Below, piece by piece: positions 7,444-14,797 of a stretch of DNA of 64,000 nt. A program made the translations under genes and the position numbers. Origin of the DNA: Lachnospiraceae bacterium (lineage in GTDB: Bacteria > Bacillota > Clostridia > Lachnospirales > Lachnospiraceae); assembly GCA_910575275.1 (NCBI GenBank), contig CAJTEE010000002.1:596604-660603 (forward strand). Reading direction: 5' to 3'. Numbering within the stretch: position 1 is the stretch's first letter; each line of letters starts with the position of its first letter. Under the pieces are notes generated by a model. The model searched no databases. It was not told where the DNA came from and saw only the letters and a program-made list of their open reading frames with translations.

Positions 7444-9192
7444 TTATTCCTCCGGGAGCAGCATCGCCACCATGTGCGCGCTCTCCACGATCGTGCGGCC
7501 CGTGTCCATGCTGGTCTTTTGAAGGTAGCGATGCGCCTCCGGCTCCGACAAATGATTCCGTTTCATCAAAAGTGCCTTCGCACGTCTTAAAATGCCCTGC
7601 TCCTCCGCACTCTCCACAAAGCCTGCAAACAGCGGATGCGCGCGGTTGGGCCTGGATTTGAACTCCGGATGCGCCTGGATTCCGATAAAAAACGGATGCT
7701 CCAAAAGCTCGATCATTTCCACAATCCGCCCGTCCGGCGAAATGCCCGACAACACCATCCCGTTTTTTACAAACTCATCCCGGTATTGGTTGTTTACCTC
7801 AAACCGGTGCCTGTGACGCTCCTCAATCTGCTCCGTCCCGTACAGCCTATACGCCCTGGATTCCCTGTCAAGGACACACGGATACGTGCCGAGCCGCAGC
7901 GTGCCGCCCAAATTTTCCACACCGTTCTGCTCCGGCATCAGATCGACGACCGGATGCGTCGTCTCCGGCACAAGCTCCGAGCTGTTGGCGTCCGCAAACC
8001 CCAACACGTTTCTCGCAAATTCCACCATCGCCATCTGCATTCCCAGACAGATGCCGAGAAACGGAATCTTTTTTGTCCGTGCATACCCGGCCGCCAGGAT
8101 CATCCCCTCGGTCCCGCGCCGTCCAAAGCCGCCCGGAACGAGGATCCCGTCTGCCCCGGCGAAGGTCTCATCCAGATTGGAGGGCTTTAACTGCTCCGAA
8201 TCGACCCACTTGATCTGCACCTTCGTCCGGTTGGCGATCCCGCCGTGCTTTAGCGCCTCCATCACGCTCAAATAGGCGTCATGAAGCTGCGTATACTTCC
8301 CGACCAGCGCGATCGTGATCTCACTCTGCGGATTTTTTAGCGCCTCCACCATCTGCCGCCAGCCGCCAAGCTTCGCCTCCGGGCAGGGGAGTTTCAGACA
8401 CGAACAGACCACATGCGCCAGGCGCTCCCGCTCCATCATAAGCGGCGCCTCATATAAGTATTCCACATCCAGGTTCTGCAATACATGCTCCTCGGGCACA
8501 TTGCAGAACAGCGCAATCTTCCCGCGAATATCCGGAGTAAGCTCCACCTCGGTCCGGCATACGATCACATCCGGCGAGATTCCCATACCCTGCAGGGTCT
8601 TTACGCTCTGCTGCGTCGGCTTCGTCTTGAGCTCTCCCGACGCCTTTAAATACGGCACCAGCGTCACATGGATCAGCACCGAATTGCCATAGCCCGCCTC
8701 CTGTCTGAACTGCCGGATCGCCTCCAAAAACGGCTGGCTTTCGATGTCTCCGACCGTACCGCCCACCTCGATGATCGCAATCCGGTCCTCGTCAGGCGTT
8801 TTGGCCCGGTAAAATCTGGCCTTGATCTCGTTTGTGATATGCGGGATCACCTGCACGGTGCCGCCGCCAAAATCCCCGTGCCTCTCCTTTTGAAGCACGG
8901 TCCAGTAGATCTTGCCGGTCGTGACATTCGAATTTTTGTCCAGGCTCTCATCAATGAACCGCTCATAATGCCCCAGATCCAGATCCGTCTCCGTTCCGTC
9001 ATCCGTGACAAACACCTCGCCGTGCTGAATCGGGTTCATGGTTCCCGGGTCAATGTTGATATAGGGATCAAACTTCTGCATCGTGACCTTGTACCCTCTG
9101 GCCTTCAAAAGCCGCCCGAGAGACGCCGCCGTAATCCCCTTCCCGAGCCCCGAGACAACGCCTCCGGTTACAAATACATATTTAACAGCCAT
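7444..9192 (-). CDS. pyrG: CTP synthase with C-terminal ANTAR-like domain
   Basis: The enzyme aminates UTP to CTP with ATP and glutamine. Residues 1-265 are the synthase domain ([20 protein letters not shown]-loop), followed by a class I glutamine amidotransferase domain with the nucleophile in [10 protein letters not shown] and His/Glu in HPEF (H508). PyrG normally ends shortly after this, near 535 aa; here the frame runs to 582. The extra segment, about residues 534-579, has the ANTAR pattern: AKALLM at 538-543, LSEPEA at 548-553, then spaced Leu, Arg and Ala. ANTAR domains bind paired hexaloop RNA hairpins and prevent transcription termination. The leader of this gene contains a terminator (9211-9250). 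The fusion is seen in the sequence; its RNA role is inference. Confidence 0.95.
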   Translation of the reverse strand: MAVKYVFVTGGVVSGLGKGITAASLGRLLKARGYKVTMQKFDPYINIDPGTMNPIQHGEVFVTDDGTETDLDLGHYERFIDESLDKNSNVTTGKIYWTVLQKERHGDFGGGTVQVIPHITNEIKARFYRAKTPDEDRIAIIEVGGTVGDIESQPFLEAIRQFRQEAGYGNSVLIHVTLVPYLKASGELKTKPTQQSVKTLQGMGISPDVIVCRTEVELTPDIRGKIALFCNVPEEHVLQNLDVEYLYEAPLMMERERLAHVVCSCLKLPCPEAKLGGWRQMVEALKNPQSEITIALVGKYTQLHDAYLSVMEALKHGGIANRTKVQIKWVDSEQLKPSNLDETFAGADGILVPGGFGRRGTEGMILAAGYARTKKIPFLGICLGMQMAMVEFARNVLGFADANSSELVPETTHPVVDLMPEQNGVENLGGTLRLGTYPCVLDRESRAYRLYGTEQIEERHRHRFEVNNQYRDEFVKNGMVLSGISPDGRIVEMIELLEHPFFIGIQAHPEFKSRPNRAHPLFAGFVESAEEQGILRRAKALLMKRNHLSEPEAHRYLQKTSMDTGRTIVESAHMVAMLLPEE

Positions 9193-9210
9193 ACATTACC
9201 TCTTTTTCAT

Positions 9211-9250
9211 AGAAAAAAGGTGACAGAATCCTCATAGATCTGACACCTTT
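9211..9250 (-). terminator. Leader terminator/attenuator of pyrG
   Basis: On the minus strand AAAGGTGTCAGATC pairs with GATTCTGTCACCTTT (one mismatch, one bulge) and is followed by TTTTTT, 20 bases before the start codon. Because it sits between promoter and gene it would stop pyrG transcription unless prevented. An alternative hairpin GAC-AAAGGT-GTC (9242-9253) uses the same 5' arm. Confidence 0.75.
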
Positions 9251-9267
9251 GTCTAAACTATTCTGTT

Positions 9268-9296
9268 ACTATATTCTATTTCACCGGATTTGTAAA
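9268..9296 (-). promoter_or_regulatory. pyrG promoter
   Basis: TTTACA (9291-9296), 17-base spacer, TATAGT (9268-9273) on the minus strand. Transcription should begin near 9261. The start has no GGG run, so the reiterative-G attenuation known for Bacillus pyrG is not supported here. Confidence 0.8.
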
Positions 9297-9372
9297 GAGG
9301 GTTTGTAAATTTTTTTGATACAGAATCTTTTCCAAACAAATGCTGCTGGCGGTTGGAGCTGTCATTGGGTCC

Positions 9373-9518
9373 GCCGGGCGTGGGGGAGGGGCCGTATCCT
9401 AGTGGGCACGCTCTCGCTACAAAAAAGCGCAGCGGTACATAGGGCGCCAAAATACGGCGCCCAAGTACCGGCGGTTTTCCAGTACCCATACGGATACGGC
9501 CCCTCCCCCACGCCCGGC
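9373..9518. repeat. Long perfect inverted repeat with nested hairpin
   Basis: The arms 9373-9399 and 9492-9518 are 27-base exact reverse complements. Inside, GGGCGCC/GGCGCCC (9442-9462) forms a hairpin within CGGTAC/GTACCG. The remainder of the 9305-9660 gap holds no gene that I can support; a smaller hairpin (GAAAGAAGTA/TACTTCCTTTC) is at 9537-9560. Confidence 0.8.
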
Positions 9519-9675
9519 TGCTGTACCGGCTCGCCAAAGAAAGAAGTAAGCTACTTCCTTTCCCCCCGCCCCCGATATCATGTAGGTCCCGGCGATCTGC
9601 AGTGAAGCCGGAACGGTTAGCTCTTTCCCCCTCGCTCCCGGCCTCCGCGGCCCCCCCCTCTCCCCCACTTTCATC

Positions 9676-9704
9676 TTGTAAAATCACCCAATCTATGGTA
9701 ACAT
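9676..9704 (+). promoter_or_regulatory. Promoter of the secreted protein gene
   Basis: TTGTAA (9676-9681), 17-base spacer, TAACAT (9699-9704); the gene starts 36 bases downstream. Confidence 0.6.
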
Positions 9705-9739
9705 AAACACAAAACCAACCACAAAGGAGCACAAAAAAA

Positions 9740-10555
9740 ATGAAAAAACACATCTTACTTCACTCCCTCTGCCTCACCGCCGCCCTGAGCCTGGCCTTCC
9801 CGCTCCTCTCCTACGCAGGAGAATGGCAGGAAACCTCCGGCAAAAAACGTTGGCAAAAAGACGACGGAACCTACGCCGCGAATCAATGGGAATGGATCGA
9901 CGATGACAACGACGGCTTCGCAAAATGCTACTATTTTGACGAAAACGGCAATCTTCTCGTCAACACCACCACGCCTGACAACTACACCGTAGACCACTGG
10001 GGCGCCTGGCACATCGACTACGTTGCACAGATACGCAGAGTACTCCCGCCCGCCGATTCCTCCCAGGAAATCAAAATGCCCTCTGTCTATATGAACGGCA
10101 GCCGCGAGACGCTTCATTCCACATATCCCGAAGGCGTCAACATATACAACACACAGATCGGTTTCCCCGAACTGACCGTAGACGGCATCATTGTCGACGG
10201 CAACATTTATGCCTACTTTACCGGCCTGGGGACCTGGGAAAAAAGCGTATACTACTATATGAACGGACCGGTAATCTGCGAATACTATCTGCCCACAAGA
10301 GAAGAATTCGTTGAAAACTGCAGAAGGGCAAAAATCGTCTATTCCAACTATAGTGATTCCCAAAAAGAACAAGTCTGGACAGGCGTCGAACTCGGCCAGC
10401 TGATCTACTTCGGCGACGGAAAAGGCAGCTCCCTCTATGACTACGCAAATGATCGCTACTACATCTTCGACATCACCACCTACAAAACCACCGACAACTG
10501 GAATCTAAACGATTACAAAGTAGATAACAGCTATCGCTACCAGCTCCAGAACTAA
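9740..10555 (+). CDS. Secreted protein with wall-binding-type repeats
   Basis: The product is 271 aa. The first 26 residues are a signal peptide (KKH, hydrophobic core, cut after SYA). Residues about 27-75 contain Trp/Tyr/Gly-rich units (GEWQETSGKKRWQKDDGTY, then YFDENGNLL) like choline- or glucan-binding repeats, which usually hold proteins to the Gram-positive wall. The remaining 190 residues resemble nothing I recognise; they are rich in Tyr and Asp and have no transmembrane segment. The ATG follows AAGGAG. It has its own promoter and stands alone between two palindromic elements. Function unknown. Confidence 0.8.
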   Translation: MKKHILLHSLCLTAALSLAFPLLSYAGEWQETSGKKRWQKDDGTYAANQWEWIDDDNDGFAKCYYFDENGNLLVNTTTPDNYTVDHWGAWHIDYVAQIRRVLPPADSSQEIKMPSVYMNGSRETLHSTYPEGVNIYNTQIGFPELTVDGIIVDGNIYAYFTGLGTWEKSVYYYMNGPVICEYYLPTREEFVENCRRAKIVYSNYSDSQKEQVWTGVELGQLIYFGDGKGSSLYDYANDRYYIFDITTYKTTDNWNLNDYKVDNSYRYQLQN

Positions 10556-10631
10556 TCTCATAAAACAGGAAACATGTCCGTCACCCGTCAAAATCGTCCC
10601 CTATCCCTTTCCCCGCTCCCGAAACAACGCA

Positions 10632-10889
10632 GCAGAGGCCGGGGCAGGCGGACAGGGCGGTACAGCCGGTTGGCTTTGGCGTTTACAGAAGCTCTTAGTC
10701 TTTGGCGATGCAAAAATGAGGGGCGGATTTCGGCATTCCGGCCGAAATCCGAGAAGCACGGAGCGGAAAAATTCTTCAGAATTTTTCCAGCGACTTGCTT
10801 CGATCCCCCATTTTTACATCGCCAAAGACTTAGAGCTTCAAACGCCAAAGCCTGGCTGTACCGCCCTGTCCGCCTGCCCCGGCCTCTGC
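10632..10889. repeat. Giant palindrome family, copy 1
   Basis: The outer arms 10632-10667 and 10854-10889 are 36-base exact reverse complements, and the complementarity continues with a few bulges to about 105 bases per arm. The apex carries two hairpins: A (GGATTTCGGC with GCCGAAATCC) and B (GGAAAAATTCT with AGAATTTTTCC), the latter inside a GAAGC/GCTTC stem. It lies between the secreted protein gene and the glnN promoter. Open frames on both strands here are by-products of the palindrome. Confidence 0.9.
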
Positions 10890-10929
10890 GGACCTTCTGC
10901 GGACCCTCTGCGGACCCTTAAAAAAAACT

Positions 10930-10957
10930 CTTGACATTTCCCAAAAATCATGTATAC
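10930..10957 (+). promoter_or_regulatory. glnN promoter
   Basis: TTGACA (10930-10935), 16-base spacer, TATACT (10952-10957). Transcription should start near 10964, giving a leader of about 110 nt. Confidence 0.85.
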
Positions 10958-10973
10958 TATGCTACATTAAAGC

Positions 10974-11012
10974 AAGGGCGCTTCTGTCATACATACAGAA
11001 GCGCCCTCTTTT
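10974..11012 (+). terminator. Leader hairpin of glnN, possible attenuator
   Basis: A 13-bp perfect stem (10974-10986 with 10994-11006) with a 7-nt loop is followed by CTTTTATATT. It starts about 10 nt after the predicted transcription start. It may be an attenuator or a 5' stabilising hairpin; the T-run is modest. Confidence 0.55.
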
Positions 11013-11077
11013 ATATTCCGGGGACAGCCCCCGTCTGCCTGCCGCCCCATCGCCCGGCAGAGAGGAAAGGAGAAACT

Positions 11078-13177
11078 ATGAGCAAATCAATTCCCGAACT
11101 GTATGGAAGCCTCGTATTCAATGACGCCGCCATGCGCACACGCCTGCCAAAAGATATCTACAAGGCGCTCAAAAAGACCATCGTAAACGGCACACATCTG
11201 GAACTCGACGTCGCGAACGCCGTCGCCGTCGCCATGAAAGAATGGGCGATCGAGCATGGCGCGACTCATTTTACACACTGGTTCCAGCCGATGACCGGCA
11301 TCACCGCCGAAAAACACGACAGCTTTCTCTCCCCGACCGACTCCGGCGAGGCCATCATGGATTTCTCCGGAAAAGAGCTCGTAAAAGGCGAGCCCGACGC
11401 CTCCAGCTTCCCCTCCGGCGGCCTGCGCGCCACCTTCGAGGCCCGCGGCTACACGGCCTGGGACCCGTCCTCCTACGCCTTCATGAAAGGACACACGCTC
11501 TGCATCCCGACCGCCTTCTGCTCCTACAGCGGCGAAGCGCTCGATAAGAAAACGCCTCTTTTACGCTCCATGGAGGCCGTAAGCCGCGAGGCCACCCGCC
11601 TTCTGCATATTTTAGGCGACACCGAAGTCCGCCGCGTGAGCGCCACGGTCGGCGCCGAACAGGAATACTTTCTGATCGACAAGGAAATGTTCAACCAGAG
11701 GCGTGACCTGCGCTTCTGCGGGAGGACCCTGTTCGGCGCCGCGGCCCCAAAAGGACAGGAAATGGATGACCACTATTTCGGCTCCATCCGCCCGCGTGTC
11801 GAGGCGTTTATGGAGGAGCTCAATGAGGAGCTCTGGAAGCTCGGCATCCCGGCGAAAACCGAACACAACGAGGTGGCCCCGGCCCAGCACGAGCTGGCCC
11901 CGATCTTCGAGACCGTCAATGTGGCCGTGGATCATAACCAGCTCGTCATGGAGATCATGAAAAAGACCGCGGACCGCCATGGCCTCGCCTGCCTTCTGCA
12001 CGAAAAGCCCTTCGAGGGCATCAACGGAAGCGGCAAGCACAACAACTGGTCTCTCTCCACGGACACCGGCGTCAACCTGTTAAATCCCGGAAAAGCCCCG
12101 GCCGAAAATACTCGTTTTCTTTTGTTTTTGACCGCCGTGATCCAGGCCGTTGACGAATACGCGGATCTGCTGCGTGTTTCCATCGCCACCGCGGGCAACG
12201 ACCACCGCCTCGGCGCCAACGAAGCGCCGCCCGCTGTCGTATCCATGTTTTTGGGCGATGAACTCGAGGCCGTTGTGGAGTCCATTTTAAACGGCACCGA
12301 CTTGGCAGGGGCCGGAGCCATCCAGATGGACATCGGCCCCAAGGTCCTGCCGCATTTTGTCAAGGACAATACCGACCGGAACCGCACCTCCCCGTTTGCC
12401 TTTACCGGCAACAAATTCGAGTTCCGTATGCCCGGAAGCTCCGTCTCCCTGTCCGGCCCGAATATCATCCTCAACACGGCCGTCGCAGAGATCCTTTCCC
12501 GCTTTAACGAGACACTTTCGGCCGTGCCCGAAGGCGCGCTGGCCGACGCCATCCATGCTCTCCTCAAGGAGACTTTGAAGGCTCATAAACGGATCATTTT
12601 TAACGGAAACGGCTACACCGACGAATGGCTCGCCGAGGCCGAACGCCGCGGGCTCCCGAACTTAAAATCCACGCCGGAGGCACTGCCGCACTATATTAGC
12701 GACAAGAACCTGGCCATGTTCTTAAAGCACAGCGTTTTCACGAAGGAGGAGCTGTTCTCCCGTTATGAGATCAAGCTGGAGGCATACTGCAAGACGCTCC
12801 ACATCGAGGCAAAGACCATGGCCGAGATGCTGCAAAAAGACCTCCTGCCCTCCGTATTCGCCTATTTAAAGGAGCTCACACAGACAGCCCTCCAGAAAAA
12901 GGAGCTGCTGCCCTCCCTCACCACAAAAGCCGAGGAGACGCTCATCGAAAGGCTGTCCGGCCTTGCGGATGACATAAGCGGCCACATCGACCGCCTGCAC
13001 ACGCTCGCGCAGACAGCCGAAGAAACCGGGGAGCCGTTAGACGCCGGCAGCTTCTATCACAGCGTCGTACTCCCCGAGATGGAAGCCGCCCGCCTCGCCG
13101 CCAATGAAGCCGAGGCCCTGATCCCGGATGATTTTCTTCCCTACCCGACGTATGACAGCCTGCTGTTTTACGCCTAA
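11078..13177 (+). CDS. glnN: Glutamine synthetase, type III
   Basis: Makes glutamine from glutamate, ammonia and ATP. At 699 aa it has the length of the GSIII class (about 700), not GSI (about 450). Visible GSIII features are the N-terminal block with FTHWFQPMTG, the catalytic-domain segments GAEQEYFLID (metal ligands), TEHNEVAPAQHELAPIFE, and GSGKHNNWSLST (glutamate/ammonia site), then NDHRLGANEAPPA. The ATG at 11078 follows GAAAGGAGAAACT; the frame extends upstream into the leader but lacks another ribosome site. It has its own promoter and leader hairpin and two hairpins downstream. Confidence 0.97.
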   Translation: MSKSIPELYGSLVFNDAAMRTRLPKDIYKALKKTIVNGTHLELDVANAVAVAMKEWAIEHGATHFTHWFQPMTGITAEKHDSFLSPTDSGEAIMDFSGKELVKGEPDASSFPSGGLRATFEARGYTAWDPSSYAFMKGHTLCIPTAFCSYSGEALDKKTPLLRSMEAVSREATRLLHILGDTEVRRVSATVGAEQEYFLIDKEMFNQRRDLRFCGRTLFGAAAPKGQEMDDHYFGSIRPRVEAFMEELNEELWKLGIPAKTEHNEVAPAQHELAPIFETVNVAVDHNQLVMEIMKKTADRHGLACLLHEKPFEGINGSGKHNNWSLSTDTGVNLLNPGKAPAENTRFLLFLTAVIQAVDEYADLLRVSIATAGNDHRLGANEAPPAVVSMFLGDELEAVVESILNGTDLAGAGAIQMDIGPKVLPHFVKDNTDRNRTSPFAFTGNKFEFRMPGSSVSLSGPNIILNTAVAEILSRFNETLSAVPEGALADAIHALLKETLKAHKRIIFNGNGYTDEWLAEAERRGLPNLKSTPEALPHYISDKNLAMFLKHSVFTKEELFSRYEIKLEAYCKTLHIEAKTMAEMLQKDLLPSVFAYLKELTQTALQKKELLPSLTTKAEETLIERLSGLADDISGHIDRLHTLAQTAEETGEPLDAGSFYHSVVLPEMEAARLAANEAEALIPDDFLPYPTYDSLLFYA

Positions 13178-13183
13178 AACTAT

Positions 13184-13213
13184 AAAGCTCCCCGGACTCC
13201 GGGGAGCTTTATG
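13184..13213 (+). terminator. Hairpin after glnN
   Basis: A 12-bp perfect stem, AAAGCTCCCCGG with CCGGGGAGCTTT, lies 7 bases after the stop. The T-run is short (TTTA), so it may act jointly with the stronger hairpin at 13265-13291. Confidence 0.75.
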
Positions 13214-13264
13214 CGCACTCCGCGCTAAGGAAATATGGCTGCTAAGGCAGCCGCGCTCCGGCGC
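13211..13264 (+). repeat. mRNA-embedded repeat, copy 2 (3' end of glnN)
   Basis: ATGCGCACTCCGCGCTAAGG at 13211 and the following GGAAATATGGCTGCT...CAGCCGCG...CTCCGGCGC match, in the transcribed direction, the element in the aspS leader and behind the CMD gene. It is a short form that lacks the central GCACGAGGCC block. Confidence 0.6.
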
Positions 13265-13291
13265 AAGAGTTCGCGAAACGAACTCTTTTTT
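13265..13291 (+). terminator. Terminator after the glnN-linked repeat
   Basis: AAGAGTTCG (13265-13273) pairs with CGAACTCTT (13279-13287), followed by TTTT. It ends the glnN transcript after the repeat. Confidence 0.8.
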
Positions 13292-13342
13292 GCCGCCGCC
13301 CTGAAAACAGGAGACTGGACAGCCGTCATTTATATCCGAAAT

Positions 13343-14797
13343 TCAGAGGATCCCGGCCGGGATCGGAGAGTAACTGATCAAGGATTTTAACACCTCCTCC
13401 TTCCCTCCCTGCTGCCGCAAAAGCGCCTCCTGATCCGCCTTGGCGATTCGGTTCATCTTCTCGGGGTCACAAAACTCCTCTCTCAGGATGCCTTCCATCT
13501 GCTGCAATACATCCGCGTATGCCGGATTCCTGCTTAAATCATTCCGTTCAAGAGGATCCTGTTCCAGATCAAACAGCTGCGGTTCATAATTCACATAATA
13601 GATATATTTATATTTCCCGTACCGGATCATAAACGCCGCATCATTGAATCCGATGCAGTGTGTCTCCGCGAATACGGCCCTGTTTCCCGTTTCGCCTCGT
13701 ATGAACCTCATCAGGGAGATTCCCGGAAGCGTCCTGTCTTCCTCCTTGGGCACGGCCCCCACGCAGTCCAGAATCGTCGGGAACATGTCGATCAAAGAGA
13801 CAGGCTCCCTCACTCTCATGCCGCCCGGTATATCCGGCCCCGCCATGATAAGCGGGATCCCCACAGAGCCTTCATATAACGTATGCTTAAAGAAAAGTCC
13901 GTGATCTCCTGCCGTTTCTCCGTGATCATCCGTATAGATCACCCGGGTCGTCTCCTCGAGCCCGGCCTTTTTGAGGGCATCCAAAACAACGCCTGCCTGC
14001 CGATCCACAAAGGTCACCATACCGTAATAGGCTGCCACCGCCTTTTGGATCTCCTCCCTGGAAAACGGTTCCGTCAGGCACATCTCATCCCGGTATTTCA
14101 CAATCGCCGGATGCATCGGACGCCTGTCATTCTCCCAGTCTACGGGAAGCGGAAGTCTGTCATACGGCTCATACAGCTTTAAGATATCCTCCGGGACCTT
14201 CCACGGAAAATGCGGGCAGACAAAGCCCACATACAGGCACCAGGGACTTTGCTTATCCCGGGCCTCCTCCAGCAAAAACTGCGCTGCAAGCTGTGCCACC
14301 TTTTCATCGTACCGGATATAATCAGAAGTTCCGGCGCCCGCCTTCAGCACCTCACCGCGCATGGCCGGGCGGACCATGGAGCCGTCGCGGATCGTATGGG
14401 TAAAATCCCCGACGCCTCCCTTTACGTGGAGGGGAATCCGCTGGTCGGAAAAACCGGTTTCCGGAATATCCGCTTTATAGTGCAGCTTTCCAATGGTGGT
14501 CACCGGAATATTCTGCTCTCTCAGCCTATGCCCCCAGCCCTCCTGATCCCCCTTATAGGGATGGGCGTTGTCCCAGTAATGATGCTTAAAGCAGTAATCC
14601 CCGATCGTCATCGCCGCCCTGGCAGGGACACAAATGGGATTATTCGTATAGGCATTTTCAAAGCAGGCCCCCCTCTTTGCCAGCCTGTCCAGATTGGGTG
14701 TATGTACATATGGATTGCCATAGCAGCCCGTAATAAATTTACTGTGCTGGTCACTGAAAAGATACAGCAGGTTCATTGGTTTTGTTTTGTCAGCCAT
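13343..14797 (-). CDS. Sulfatase family protein (no signal peptide)
   Basis: The product, 484 aa, belongs to the alkaline-phosphatase-superfamily sulfatases. The N-terminal LLYLFSDQHSKF holds the metal-binding Asp, and ICVPARAAM contains C-x-P-x-R, whose Cys is turned into formylglycine by an anaerobic maturase such as the one at 19533-20666. Further metal ligands lie in YTDDHGETAGDHGLF. There is no signal peptide, so it should act in the cytoplasm on an imported sulfate ester. It overlaps tctA by 8 bases and is the last gene of the tctCBA operon, which links it to that transporter. Substrate unknown. Confidence 0.9.
   Translation of the reverse strand: MADKTKPMNLLYLFSDQHSKFITGCYGNPYVHTPNLDRLAKRGACFENAYTNNPICVPARAAMTIGDYCFKHHYWDNAHPYKGDQEGWGHRLREQNIPVTTIGKLHYKADIPETGFSDQRIPLHVKGGVGDFTHTIRDGSMVRPAMRGEVLKAGAGTSDYIRYDEKVAQLAAQFLLEEARDKQSPWCLYVGFVCPHFPWKVPEDILKLYEPYDRLPLPVDWENDRRPMHPAIVKYRDEMCLTEPFSREEIQKAVAAYYGMVTFVDRQAGVVLDALKKAGLEETTRVIYTDDHGETAGDHGLFFKHTLYEGSVGIPLIMAGPDIPGGMRVREPVSLIDMFPTILDCVGAVPKEEDRTLPGISLMRFIRGETGNRAVFAETHCIGFNDAAFMIRYGKYKYIYYVNYEPQLFDLEQDPLERNDLSRNPAYADVLQQMEGILREEFCDPEKMNRIAKADQEALLRQQGGKEEVLKSLISYSPIPAGIL

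Noticed and set aside
9253-9753. A 166-codon minus-strand frame upstream of pyrG
   Set aside because: It covers the pyrG leader, promoter and palindrome; low-complexity Gly/Arg-rich translation.
10574-10934. Open frames on both strands around the first giant palindrome
   Set aside because: The two strands encode near-identical peptides because the DNA is palindromic; no start signals.
10974-11006. ANTAR target hairpin in the glnN leader
   Set aside because: The loop is seven bases (CATACAT) and lacks the A1/G4 hexaloop pattern, and there is no room for a paired hairpin upstream.
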